Shown here: positions 35,026 to 42,523 of the stretch, in pieces
Position numbering within the stretch: position 1 is the stretch's first letter
Layout: every line of letters starts with the position of its first letter
Origin: Kiritimatiellota bacterium
GTDB lineage: Bacteria > Verrucomicrobiota > Kiritimatiellia > JAAZAB01
NCBI GenBank assembly: GCA_026398415.1
Contig: JAPLSY010000075.1
Coordinates: forward strand, 1 to 42,523
Length of the DNA: 42,523 bases
Direction of reading: 5' to 3'
Notes under the pieces: generated by a model
Seen by the model: only the letters and a program-made list of their open reading frames with translations
What the model was told of the DNA's origin: nothing
Database searches by the model: none
Translations under genes and position numbers: made by a program

Positions 35026-35508
35026 ATGATCATGAAGCGTATTATCATAGCGACAATCCTGGCAAGTCTGATCAGCACAAGTTCTATGGGCGTAATTTTA
35101 ATTGAGGAAGGCGAAGACACTGCTTACGTTATTACATACGTGGGCCAAGTATGGGACTCGTCCTACTTTTTGGCAGATGCTTACTCGCTTTATGGTGATG
35201 GTAATGCTCAGTATATGGGATCTGGTTTAGCGTTTGTCACGACCGTTAAAGGACGTACGGCCTTAAAGATAAGCATCTTCGACAATGTGCAAAACTATGG
35301 CTGGAACACGGAAGGCTATTATATCGAAAGTGACTACAACTATGTTCATGGAATCGCTGAATTTGATGGAGCTTTTTGCTGTTCTTGGAACAGTCACAAT
35401 TCGTACCGAATACATACTATTCCCGGTACATTTGGCTCCACAAGGTTAGCTGCCAGGTCTGAAAACTTGGCCGGCAACAGCTTGGCCGGCAACAATAACA
35501 TAAAATAA
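35026..35508 (+). CDS. Small secreted protein, tandem paralogue 2 (unknown)
   Basis: A 160-residue protein. Signal peptide MIMKRIIIATILASLISTSSMG, then EDTAYVITYVGQVWDSSYFL, GSGLAFVTTVKGRTALKISIFDNV and NTEGYYIESDYNYVHG. The GSGLAF...LKISIFDN...TEGYYI run matches GNGLLF...LKLIIFES...MEGYYY in the preceding protein. It ends with a Asn/Gly-rich tail carrying two LAGN units. GAGGAAAGG lies just before the ATG; the gap to paralogue 1 is 14 bases. Function unknown. Confidence 0.7.
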   Translation: MIMKRIIIATILASLISTSSMGVILIEEGEDTAYVITYVGQVWDSSYFLADAYSLYGDGNAQYMGSGLAFVTTVKGRTALKISIFDNVQNYGWNTEGYYIESDYNYVHGIAEFDGAFCCSWNSHNSYRIHTIPGTFGSTRLAARSENLAGNSLAGNNNIK

Positions 35509-35561
35509 TTGCTAAGAAATCGCTTTAACCGTCCTCTTATTGTCGGCGAGCATAAACCCAT

Positions 35562-36224
35562 CTATCGCTGCCCAAGGTAGAGATCCCGAAAGGCTTTCTG
35601 TTGGGTGGCATCAATGCCCAAACCTTGGGAAAAATACTTCTCGATCGTGCCGTACTGCGTCTCCATCTCGGCGAAGGCGGCTTCGAGATACTCCCTCTTC
35701 ACGCCCAGGACGGCCGGAGGAATCGATGGGTCGCCACCGCCTGCGACGAAGGCATCGATGACTTCCTGATACATGGGGATGAGGTAGTCGTTGCTCCGCA
35801 GGTAGTCCTCCACGACCGTTTCCTGCGGTACGCCGAGGATGGTCAGGAAGGCGGCCGCGGCCCATCCGGTTCGGTCTTTGCCGGCCGTGCAGTGGAAGAG
35901 CGCGGGCAGTTGCTTCTGATCGCCTAGCGCGAGGAAGAGCTTGCGGTACGACGCCTTCGCACTCGACAAGAAAATGAACTGTCGGTACGACGCCTTGAAT
36001 TGCGCCTCCGCTTTGCCACCGCCCAGAGCGGCGTTGGCCGCCTTCGGATCCTTCATCAAATTTTCCAGCATGGCAGGTCCCGCCTGGTCCGCGTCGGCCA
36101 GCACGTCCAGCCAGACGCATTTGACGCCGGGTGGAAGTTCGTCCGGGTTGGCGTTGCGCTCCTCGGCGGTACGCAGGTCGAAGTCAACCTTGAGGTTAAG
36201 GCTGACCAGCTTCTCCAGGCACAA
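35562..36224 (-). CDS. Tyrosine phosphatase-like protein, 5'-truncated
   Basis: A 220-residue frame of the bacterial dual-specificity/tyrosine phosphatase family (Y_phosphatase3 type). The P-loop HCTAGKDRTG is intact, so Cys and Arg are present. FDLRTAEERNANPDELPPG gives the N-terminal strand and conserved Arg. What should precede it (the RSG..L..L...D...L opening and any signal peptide) is missing. The frame begins at a TTG at 36224 with no ribosome-binding site and is closed by a stop three codons further up. The gene is probably broken at its 5' end, possibly by a rearrangement near 36225. Confidence 0.75.
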   Translation of the reverse strand: MCLEKLVSLNLKVDFDLRTAEERNANPDELPPGVKCVWLDVLADADQAGPAMLENLMKDPKAANAALGGGKAEAQFKASYRQFIFLSSAKASYRKLFLALGDQKQLPALFHCTAGKDRTGWAAAAFLTILGVPQETVVEDYLRSNDYLIPMYQEVIDAFVAGGGDPSIPPAVLGVKREYLEAAFAEMETQYGTIEKYFSQGLGIDATQQKAFRDLYLGQR

Positions 36225-36368
36225 GGTCGTTCAGGACCATAACATGTATAAATACAAAAACTTACGCCGCAACTTCCCTCCGAATTTCAACATTGGAGAT
36301 GAATGCCTTCCCTGGAGGCGCATCTTTTAGCAGGTTATGCCCTTAATGGGATTCGGCATTCGTTCTTT

Positions 36369-36893
36369 TCAGAATTTTGGGACACTTTCCTTCCGTTGTT
36401 CTTCCGTCGTCTTTACTTGCATTTTTCTAAATTCTTCCACCTTTGGGGATTCGACAACTAGGGCCGCTCTTGTGATGCCTACCAAATATGCAATCGAGCC
36501 GTTGGTATTGCTCCATTTCTTGGGATGAACCGGTTCAAACAGATTAAAACTCCTTGAACCCTTCCATTCTCCCCCGTTTCCTTCGGCATCGAGGATGGCC
36601 TTGACCTCGTCATTCCGAATCGTAATGCCACCTGCCGTTTGTGCTGCCTTCGAGTAGCTAATTATCGCGGCTTTGCCATCAAGAAACGCAATCATGATGC
36701 ACCAACCTTGATATTGATAGGTTCGATTTACAGCACCAGACAGGACGGGAAAACTTTTGTCAGATAGTGAATCCTGCGGTTTGCCATATCGTTGCTCACA
36801 CTGTGCCTCTGTTTCGCCTAGTCGCGCGAGACCGTAGATAGGATTTAGCGCTATTGCCGCAATTAGTATTAAAGCCTGACACCAATGCTTCAT
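36369..36893 (-). CDS. Secreted protein of unknown function
   Basis: A 174-residue protein with signal peptide MKHWCQALILIAAIALNPIYGLA, then RLGETEAQCEQRYGKPQD, a pattern seen in small exported proteins in which the ETxxQ...RYG segment follows the cleavage site. Then TYQYQGWCIMIAFLDGKAAIISY and a charged tail. Two mature Cys residues could form a disulfide. Monocistronic; function unknown. Confidence 0.65.
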   Translation of the reverse strand: MKHWCQALILIAAIALNPIYGLARLGETEAQCEQRYGKPQDSLSDKSFPVLSGAVNRTYQYQGWCIMIAFLDGKAAIISYSKAAQTAGGITIRNDEVKAILDAEGNGGEWKGSRSFNLFEPVHPKKWSNTNGSIAYLVGITRAALVVESPKVEEFRKMQVKTTEEQRKESVPKF

Positions 36894-37104
36894 ATTGCCC
36901 TCGTATTTCAGTTGCCTAACATAGGTCCCATTGAATGTTACGCCACATTGCTTACTTCCACAGACGTATCTTTTAGCATGGCGATAACAGAATTTCCTGC
37001 CCCGCTACACCAGAGTGTTCCACGCTCTGCGGCTCGTACTGGTTGCTAAAATAGCACCATTCCGGCGCGCTCTGGCGAAGCACGCTTATTTGGCTGGTTC
37101 CATC

Positions 37105-37974
37105 CTATTGTGGCTTCGATTTCACTGATGCCTTGGAACGGGTTTCCTGCAGACTTATTTCCGCTTTGCGCCGCTCAAGTATGCCGAGTGACATTTCGAT
37201 CAACTCCTTCGCCTCGTCGGCAGACATCGTGCCCACGGTAACCATGTCCTGCGGGCGGATCGCGTTCCATACAAACGTCAGGGCCTGAAACGGACGGATC
37301 TGGCCGGCAGCCATCGGCTTGATCGTCATCACCGGTTTCTTCGCATCCCGGATTATACGCGCAGTCCAGTCAACCTCAATCTGCATTAGAAAACCCATCG
37401 AATTGAAGATGGAAATATAGGACTCCACATCCAGGTTCGATTCGTCTGCAAAAACAATAGCCTCCGGCATATGGCAGCTCAGCCCTGGAATCATCCCGCG
37501 CTCACGGGTCATCGCACAAATCCGGTCCATCCCGCGGATCTCGCGGGTTACCCGGTCCACCAGGCAGTCAGTTGTGCCCTGGTGCGGCATGCAGATGTTG
37601 CAGCCATATTTGACTTCATTGTCAAGAATCTTGGCAACGGCATCCTCATCCCAGCCTTTTTTCAGCATTTCGGGAAACAGTGGAAACCCGGGTGTGGAAA
37701 TGACGACAAATTTACGGCCGACCCGGTTCTCCGCCTCCTTCACCGCGTCATACAGCGGGGGAACCGAGATGTTGCCCATTATCGTATCAACTCCTGCCCG
37801 AAGAAAAACCTCGCATATATCGGCAATCTTATTTCTGTCTTTAATATTGTTGATAATGTATTTGTCCTTGGCCGCCGTCGTATGGCTCCAGCCCAGAAAC
37901 CAGTTTGTACCCACAATCATGCGCGAAAGCGACAAACCGCCAACTGTCGTCCTTGGAAATAAATCTTTGCTCAT
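37105..37974 (-). CDS. Aldo/keto-reductase-like TIM-barrel protein
   Basis: A 289-residue protein: MSKDLFPRTTVGGLSLSRMIVGTNWFLG (AKR-like opening), GVDTIMGNISVPPLYDAVKEAE, VVISTPGFPLF, GCNICMPHQGTTD, GLSCHMPEAIVFADE, PVMTIKPMAAGQI and the C-terminal RPQDMVTVGTMSADEAKELIEMSL. The last segment is the NADPH-cofactor-side signature in AKRs. The catalytic Tyr-Lys arrangement cannot be verified by eye, so it may be a non-redox relative. The start at 37974 is preferred over 38064 because homology begins there and GGAG lies upstream. Divergent from the sugar-isomerase-like gene, suggesting shared sugar catabolism. Confidence 0.7.
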   Translation of the reverse strand: MSKDLFPRTTVGGLSLSRMIVGTNWFLGWSHTTAAKDKYIINNIKDRNKIADICEVFLRAGVDTIMGNISVPPLYDAVKEAENRVGRKFVVISTPGFPLFPEMLKKGWDEDAVAKILDNEVKYGCNICMPHQGTTDCLVDRVTREIRGMDRICAMTRERGMIPGLSCHMPEAIVFADESNLDVESYISIFNSMGFLMQIEVDWTARIIRDAKKPVMTIKPMAAGQIRPFQALTFVWNAIRPQDMVTVGTMSADEAKELIEMSLGILERRKAEISLQETRSKASVKSKPQ

Positions 37975-38194
37975 GGCTAAAAGTTTCTCCCTTATTGTTT
38001 TAAACTTAAATCCGTGACAGGATATGATGTCCCCCCCATTCAGCATGTCAACGCCTTTTTTCACCTTTTATGCATGGTCTTCCGCAGATCTATCCGCCCA
38101 TGGCAGACACCACGAAGGCATCCGCCTTTATGTGCTTATCGGCCCTCGAAACAGAACTTTACACGCGAGAAAGATAATGCAATATTTTAAAAAA

Positions 38195-38223
38195 CAGGCA
38201 GGTATTATGATAATGCCTGCCTG
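38195..38223. promoter_or_regulatory. Palindromic operator candidate
   Basis: CAGGCAGGTATTA and TAATGCCTGCCTG flank a 3-base centre: 13-bp arms with one mismatch. It ends just before the GAGGAG ribosome-binding site of the gene at 38240. This could be a repressor operator in the divergent promoter region or a leader hairpin that limits translation. Confidence 0.55.
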
Positions 38224-38239
38224 AGGAGTTACTATTTTT

Positions 38240-39136
38240 ATGCAACCTTCAATGTGGACAGGTTATCTTTATGATGAATGGCTGCCGCGCGACATGGCGC
38301 TGGAATTCGCCCGCCACGGATGGCAGACTTTGGAACTGAGCGACGAACATGCACACGACCTGTTCAAAGAAGGCGACCCGTTGCGGGTAGGCGGGCAGTT
38401 TCGGGCATTTGCGGCCGACCACGGCGTGTCGTTTCCCCAGGGGCATTTTTATCTGTGCACGTCCGGCTGCCGGCGCGGGGACGGGGAACATATTCAGGCC
38501 GACATTGCGCCGGCTGACCCGGCCAAGTTTGAAGCCGCCATGGACGCCATGCGCCGTTGGGTTGATCTTTTCAATGCGCTCGGCGTCAAGGCCGGGGTCC
38601 TGCACGCCGGCGGCGACGGTCTGCGGTCCGCCGGCTGGGAGGAGAAACGGATCTTTGAGCGGCGTGTGGAAGCGGTGCAGAGAGTTGCCGAATACGCACG
38701 GGGCGGACCGACGGTTATTTGCCTGGAAAATTTATGCCCAGGCAGCGGAATCACCGAAGCCGCCGAACTTATCCGGATTGCCGATGCCACCGGCGCAGAC
38801 AATGTTGCCCTGTGTTTAGACACCGGCCATGCGAACATGTGCGGCATTAATTCCGCTTCTTTTATCCGCCAGGCCGGTTCCAGATTGCAGGCCCTGCACA
38901 TTGCCGACAACCTCGGAAGCAATGACGACCACATGCTTCCTTACGGACGGGGCACGGTGAAATGGAAGGAAGTCATGAAGGCCTTGCGGGAGATTGCTTA
39001 TCATGGTCTTTTCAACTTTGAAATTCCCGGCGAGACCCATTGTCCGAAACCGGTGCTTATGGCCAAGCTTGATTATGCCCTGCAACTGGCCAAATGGATG
39101 GTGGCCTACGATGGTCAGCCGGCCCGGGAGGTTTAA
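38240..39136 (+). CDS. Sugar phosphate isomerase/epimerase-like TIM barrel
   Basis: A 298-residue AP-endonuclease-2/xylose-isomerase-like barrel. Expected metal ligands are visible: Glu in VICLENLCPGSG (near 160), Asp/His in LCLDTGHANMCG (near 192), His residues in ALHIADNLGSNDDHMLPYGRG (near 220), Glu in FNFEIPGE (near 260). Other landmarks are GWQTLELSDEH and GVLHAGGDG. Cytosolic isomerase or epimerase of sugars or inositol derivatives is likely; the substrate is unknown. GAGGAG lies 12 bases upstream, slightly far. Its stop overlaps the stop of the convergent phosphoesterase gene by 3 bases. Confidence 0.82.
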   Translation: MQPSMWTGYLYDEWLPRDMALEFARHGWQTLELSDEHAHDLFKEGDPLRVGGQFRAFAADHGVSFPQGHFYLCTSGCRRGDGEHIQADIAPADPAKFEAAMDAMRRWVDLFNALGVKAGVLHAGGDGLRSAGWEEKRIFERRVEAVQRVAEYARGGPTVICLENLCPGSGITEAAELIRIADATGADNVALCLDTGHANMCGINSASFIRQAGSRLQALHIADNLGSNDDHMLPYGRGTVKWKEVMKALREIAYHGLFNFEIPGETHCPKPVLMAKLDYALQLAKWMVAYDGQPAREV

Positions 39137-40701
39137 GCGGGAACATGTCCGGGGTTCAGCAGGATTTCATCGAGATCGCCATTAAAGCCACAACTGCTCA
39201 ACAGCGCCAGGTGCGGCGCAAATTCTCCGATCTCATAAAGGTTATGGGCATCGCTGCCGAAAGCCAGCTTTACACCGGCGGCAAGACAACGGCGATAGAA
39301 TTCAGGATCCGGAGTTTGGGTGTGAAAGTTGATTTCCACCGCCACGCCGGTTTCACGCAACAATTTAACGACGGGATCATACAGCGATTGCGGAATTTTG
39401 AAAGCGGCCCGGGCAAACACCCGGAAAGGATGCGCCAGAATGTCAATACCGGCATGCACGAGCCTGCCGGTCAAGGCCAGAAACTCATCGCAGACCGCGT
39501 CAATATCCGGTTGCGGATTGCGCATGGCGGACAAACCGTGAACCGAACCCAGCAGGTACCGGACACGGTTTATGTCTGAGGAGCGCACAAGCAGGCTTCC
39601 GTCAAAACAACAATCCGCCTCGAGTCCGGTGTTCAGCGGCAGGCAACCGGCATTGTTCAGGGCCGCAAGGTATGCTTGCATGCGTTCATCTTGTTTTTTT
39701 GCCGTCGTAATACCGCCCGCCAAACAAGCATTGCTCCAGTAAGTGTCATTATCGAAATAGAGTTGTCCCGAGTGCTCTGTAAAGGTCAGCCCCGCCAGGC
39801 CGAAATCGCTTCCCAACCCGATACTTCTGACAATATCCATGTTCTCCGAACAATAGGCAAACTGGGTATGAACGTGCATATCCCATAAATACAGTTTTGC
39901 GGGCAGGCGCAAGTCATGCCGTGTGACGGCGACTTTTTTGTCGACAAGATCGATCTCAAGAAAAGAAAACGGCGGCTGGCACAACGCTGGCGCCGATAGG
40001 AAATTCATGCCATCGTCGCTGATGAGTTCAACCCCTTCGTGGTAATGACCGCTGATTGCCAGAATAACATCGTTTTGGCGCATGGCCGCAACAACATCCC
40101 CGGCATTGACATAGTTATAGGGGCAGTTGGCACGGCCCCGGGGAAAAATCGGCACATGCTGTAATGCGACGATGGGGCCATGCCAGCCGGCGCGGACCTT
40201 TTGCATACGCATTAAATCGGATGCGGTCCTTCGCGCGTTATAACCCGGTTCCTCCGGATCGAGAAATGGCACAAAACGCACGTTGTTGATATCGGTCATT
40301 TCAGCCGGACGGGGAAAAACGGAAAAGAATTGCTCCGGGGGAGCGTCATGGTTGCCCGGAATAATAAGCCATGGCGATTCGAGCAGGGCGGCTATTTCGC
40401 GCATCCGCCCCAGTTGGCCCATTCCTTCCGTTGTCCCACCGGCATCATGGATATCCCCGAGAATAAGCGTAATGTCGGGATGAATCAGCCGGTTGATCCG
40501 ATGGACAGCGCGTAAAAGCAGAATATCGGCAATTTCGCCGCGGCGCGAAGGAGCCAAAATGTTTGCGCCCGGCGCATAGTGCGTATCGGCAATAACCGCA
40601 ATCTTTACTTTTATGCTTATTTTTGCGCCACTTCCGTTGGATTTAGCCGTATCAAGCTGCGTGCCATCTCGGAATTTATCCAGAGGCACCCTTATGCCCA
40701 T
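39133..40701 (-). CDS. Calcineurin-type metallophosphoesterase fused to a PHP domain
   Basis: A 522-residue two-domain protein. The N-terminal metallophosphoesterase (about 30-260) has VIADTHY, LILGDIHDAG, IPGNHD, LQHVP and ISGHYHEG, all five metal motifs. The C-terminal PHP domain (about 270-510) has DMHVHTQFAYCSEN, FTEHSG, GLEAD, VHGLSA, DILAHPFR, VEINFHT and FGSDAHN, again a full set. Both active sites therefore look intact. PHP domains in such proteins act on phosphoesters such as histidinol phosphate, nucleoside cyclic phosphates or trinucleotides; the substrate is unknown. The start at 40701 has a weak ribosome-binding site, 10 bases after the histidine kinase stop, so translation may be coupled. 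Confidence 0.85.
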   Translation of the reverse strand: MGIRVPLDKFRDGTQLDTAKSNGSGAKISIKVKIAVIADTHYAPGANILAPSRRGEIADILLLRAVHRINRLIHPDITLILGDIHDAGGTTEGMGQLGRMREIAALLESPWLIIPGNHDAPPEQFFSVFPRPAEMTDINNVRFVPFLDPEEPGYNARRTASDLMRMQKVRAGWHGPIVALQHVPIFPRGRANCPYNYVNAGDVVAAMRQNDVILAISGHYHEGVELISDDGMNFLSAPALCQPPFSFLEIDLVDKKVAVTRHDLRLPAKLYLWDMHVHTQFAYCSENMDIVRSIGLGSDFGLAGLTFTEHSGQLYFDNDTYWSNACLAGGITTAKKQDERMQAYLAALNNAGCLPLNTGLEADCCFDGSLLVRSSDINRVRYLLGSVHGLSAMRNPQPDIDAVCDEFLALTGRLVHAGIDILAHPFRVFARAAFKIPQSLYDPVVKLLRETGVAVEINFHTQTPDPEFYRRCLAAGVKLAFGSDAHNLYEIGEFAPHLALLSSCGFNGDLDEILLNPGHVPA

Positions 40702-40711
40702 GTCACCGGCA

Positions 40712-41944
40712 TCACGTTATAACCTTGTCAATCGCGGTCACCAGTTCATGGGGCAGCATGGGTTTTGAAATATAGTTGTTCATGCCGGCTTGAATGCAGG
40801 CTTCTTCATCAATTTTCAGGGCACTGGCGGTCATGGCAATAATCGGAATGGCATGGTTGCGTACCAGCGAAGCTGGGTTTCGTATTTGTCTGGTAGCTTC
40901 TAGGCCATCCATGTCCGGAATATGGACATCCATCAAGACCAGATCAAAATCATTTGCCGATAATTCCCGCAAGGCTTCTTTACCCGTGGTGGCGGCGGTT
41001 ATCCGATGGCCAAGTTCTTCCAATAATAACTGGGCCAGTAATTGGCTGCCGGCATCATCCTCAACAATCAGGACACGCAGTTGGCGGCGCTGGACAGGTG
41101 CTGGCGCTTGTATCGCATTGTCCGGGAGCTTATCCCCAACCCTCTGGCACAGGAATCGAACGGTAAAATGGAAGGTACTGCCTTTAGCCACCTCGCTCTC
41201 ACACCATATGTTGCCACCCATCATCTCCACCAGCCGCTTGGCGATGGCCAGACCAAGTCCCATGCCGCCGTATTTGGGAATCAAATGATTATCCCGGATA
41301 AAAGACTCGAAAATTACCTTCTGTCGATCCACCGGTATTCCAATACCGTTATCTTGAACCCGAACATGGAGCGGGAGACAATCATCCGATCCGGAATAGC
41401 TCAAATCACGCTCAACCTTAATGATAATCGCACCTTGTTCCGTAAACTTGACGGCATTACCCACCAGATTAACCAGGACCTGCCGCAGTCGCTGCTGATC
41501 TCCATAGATGACATCCGGAAATTCGCGGGAGATATCCATGCTTAGACGCAGTCCTTTTTTTGCCGTATCCAATGAAAACATCCCGACAATGTCGCTTAAC
41601 GTTTGCGCAATACTGAATTGAACCGGATTTAATTCAAGCCGTTCCGCCTCGATCTTGGAGAGATCCAGGATGTCATTAATCAGCACCAGCAAATCTTTAC
41701 TGCGGGCTTGGACAATTTCCAGATACCGACGCTGTTCGGCGGTCAGTTCGGATCTGAGCACCAAATCGGTAAAGCCCATGATGGCGTTCATGGGTGTCCG
41801 AATCTCATGGCTCATGTTAGCCAGGAAAAAGCTCTTGGCCCGGTTGGCCGCGTCGGCAACATCCCTGGCTTTTTGCAGTTCCTCCTCGACCCGCTTACGG
41901 TTAACCAGATGGATCCCACAGGGCGGCAAGAACGTGAATGCCAT
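40712..41944 (-). CDS. Hybrid histidine kinase, 3' part of a split gene
   Basis: A 410-residue frame. A coiled stretch NRKRVEEELQKARDVADAAN leads to the H box FFLANMSHEIRTPMNAI with phospho-acceptor His46. The HATPase domain has VNLVGNAVKFTEQG, DNGIGIP and GMGLGLAIAKRLVEMMGG. The receiver domain has VLIVEDDAG and phospho-acceptor Asp in LVLMDVHIPDMDG near 340, with the conserved IAMTASA and YISKPM. The N-terminal ten or so residues (MAFTFLPPCG) are out-of-frame GAF sequence. Homology proper begins at HLVNRKR, so this is the downstream piece of a GAF-kinase gene whose other half is 41901-42362. Confidence 0.85.
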   Translation of the reverse strand: MAFTFLPPCGIHLVNRKRVEEELQKARDVADAANRAKSFFLANMSHEIRTPMNAIMGFTDLVLRSELTAEQRRYLEIVQARSKDLLVLINDILDLSKIEAERLELNPVQFSIAQTLSDIVGMFSLDTAKKGLRLSMDISREFPDVIYGDQQRLRQVLVNLVGNAVKFTEQGAIIIKVERDLSYSGSDDCLPLHVRVQDNGIGIPVDRQKVIFESFIRDNHLIPKYGGMGLGLAIAKRLVEMMGGNIWCESEVAKGSTFHFTVRFLCQRVGDKLPDNAIQAPAPVQRRQLRVLIVEDDAGSQLLAQLLLEELGHRITAATTGKEALRELSANDFDLVLMDVHIPDMDGLEATRQIRNPASLVRNHAIPIIAMTASALKIDEEACIQAGMNNYISKPMLPHELVTAIDKVIT

Positions 41945-42362
41945 GCCCCACCACCTCCCCCATATTGTTCCTGAGCGGGCAGTCTGTGTTGATCAACAAT
42001 GATTTTTGATGATTGAGCACTTGCCCCATGGGCGAATTGGCGGATACGTTCAATGACTTTCCACGTTCATCGCGGATTTGCCCCTGCTCATCTACACCGA
42101 AGGAACCGGTCACCACCATTGAATGCGCCACGCGAAACCAGAGCCCGATCCGTTGATGGCCCAGAAGTTGCCGCCCGCGAACAACAGCCAACCGGCACAA
42201 TTCGTCAAGGGACCCGGCCAGCGACAACTCATTGCCCACCTGATGCAGGAGCAATAATTGCTTTCGCAGGTACTGCTCCGGGGATTCATCATTCCGCATT
42301 CCCTGGGACGGCTGGCGATCACCGATGACAGCCGAACCATGCTGGACACCATTGTCGTTCAT
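41901..42362 (-). CDS. GAF-domain 5' part of the split histidine kinase
   Basis: A 153-residue frame. Helical start SPEQYLRKQLLLLHQVGNELS, then a GAF domain (LDELCRLAVVRGRQLLGHQRIGLWF, VVTGSFGVDEQGQIRDE, NCPLRN-type TDCPLRNNMGEVVGHGIHVLAALWD). It ends abruptly at LWDPSG. In related proteins LWD is followed by about 40 more GAF residues and then the HLxxRKRxEEEL linker. That linker is found in the next frame, starting within 15 bases of the break. A deletion plus frameshift therefore joins the two frames. Confidence 0.7.
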   Translation of the reverse strand: MNDNGVQHGSAVIGDRQPSQGMRNDESPEQYLRKQLLLLHQVGNELSLAGSLDELCRLAVVRGRQLLGHQRIGLWFRVAHSMVVTGSFGVDEQGQIRDERGKSLNVSANSPMGQVLNHQKSLLINTDCPLRNNMGEVVGHGIHVLAALWDPSG

Positions 42363-42439
42363 TGCATATTATTCCCTTCGCCATTGATCAATGAATCATT
42401 GCAAAAATCAACCATGCTTCTTCGCCTGATCCGGCTTGC

Positions 42440-42523
42440 TTACCATCGTCCTGACAGGAATCTCTGCGCCACCAATCCCAAAAAAGCCAGCAGGCAGGGC
42501 CACTCGATGACCATCGCAAGGGG
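42440..42523 (-). CDS. C-terminal fragment of a protein, possible sorting-signal tail
   Basis: Only the last 27 codons are in the window: PLAMVIEWPCLLAFLGLVAQ then RFLSGRW and a stop. A hydrophobic stretch followed by basic residues at the extreme C-terminus resembles a PEP-CTERM-type tail, but a normal membrane anchor is equally possible. It lies about 80 bases upstream of the GAF/kinase gene on the same strand. Confidence 0.35.
   Translation of the reverse strand, partial: PLAMVIEWPCLLAFLGLVAQRFLSGRW

Overview
The window reads as a chromosomal segment of a moderately GC-rich Gram-negative bacterium. Lipoprotein and secretion signals, a type IV pilin set, a SWIM-SNF2 helicase and many short-unit (7-9 bp) intergenic repeats suggest the PVC superphylum (Kiritimatiellota/Lentisphaerota/Verrucomicrobiota-like). 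That placement is inference; no rRNA gene or marker settles it.

Left part (1-17.2 kb) is mostly core-like. It holds a tRNA methylthiotransferase (mtaB, cut by the window edge), a nucleoside deoxyribosyltransferase-like protein, dihydroxy-acid dehydratase (ilvD) divergent from a small HMA-like lipoprotein, xerD and RNase III. A long minus-strand operon (5692-11373) then encodes eight type IV pilus minor-pilin-type proteins. They form two shuffled paralogous sets of four (PilV-, PilW- and PilX-like proteins plus a one-TM linker protein), with a sigma-54-like promoter just upstream. A STAS protein, an exported unknown protein, the SNF2 helicase and a 2-TM potassium channel follow.

The middle (17.2-31.9 kb) is accessory. 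Three unrelated plus-strand genes (CruF/DUF422-like membrane protein, small membrane protein, DUF3089 hydrolase with six near-identical VCBS-type repeats) are each preceded by a copy of the same element, identical over 30 bp in two copies. Next comes the most striking structure: the 3' end of comM occurs three times on the minus strand. One copy is the intact gene (31881), one is a 33-codon remnant (21335) and one is a 10-codon remnant (22129). Nearly all differences among them are synonymous. These copies bound a nucleotidyltransferase module (about 0.8 kb) and a 9.7-kb co-oriented cluster of three CsgG-fold paralogues, two of them giant TPR/beta-propeller proteins, plus a secreted unknown. 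The comM 3' end therefore looks like a repeatedly used acquisition site.

The right part (33.5-42.5 kb) has a DUF4926/DUF6883 pair, two tandem secreted paralogues behind a good promoter and a 5'-truncated tyrosine phosphatase. It continues with a secreted unknown, an aldo/keto-reductase-like protein divergent from a sugar-isomerase-like TIM barrel with a palindromic operator candidate, a calcineurin-PHP fusion phosphoesterase, and a GAF/hybrid histidine kinase split by an apparent frameshifting deletion. No tRNA, rRNA, CRISPR array or transposase was seen.
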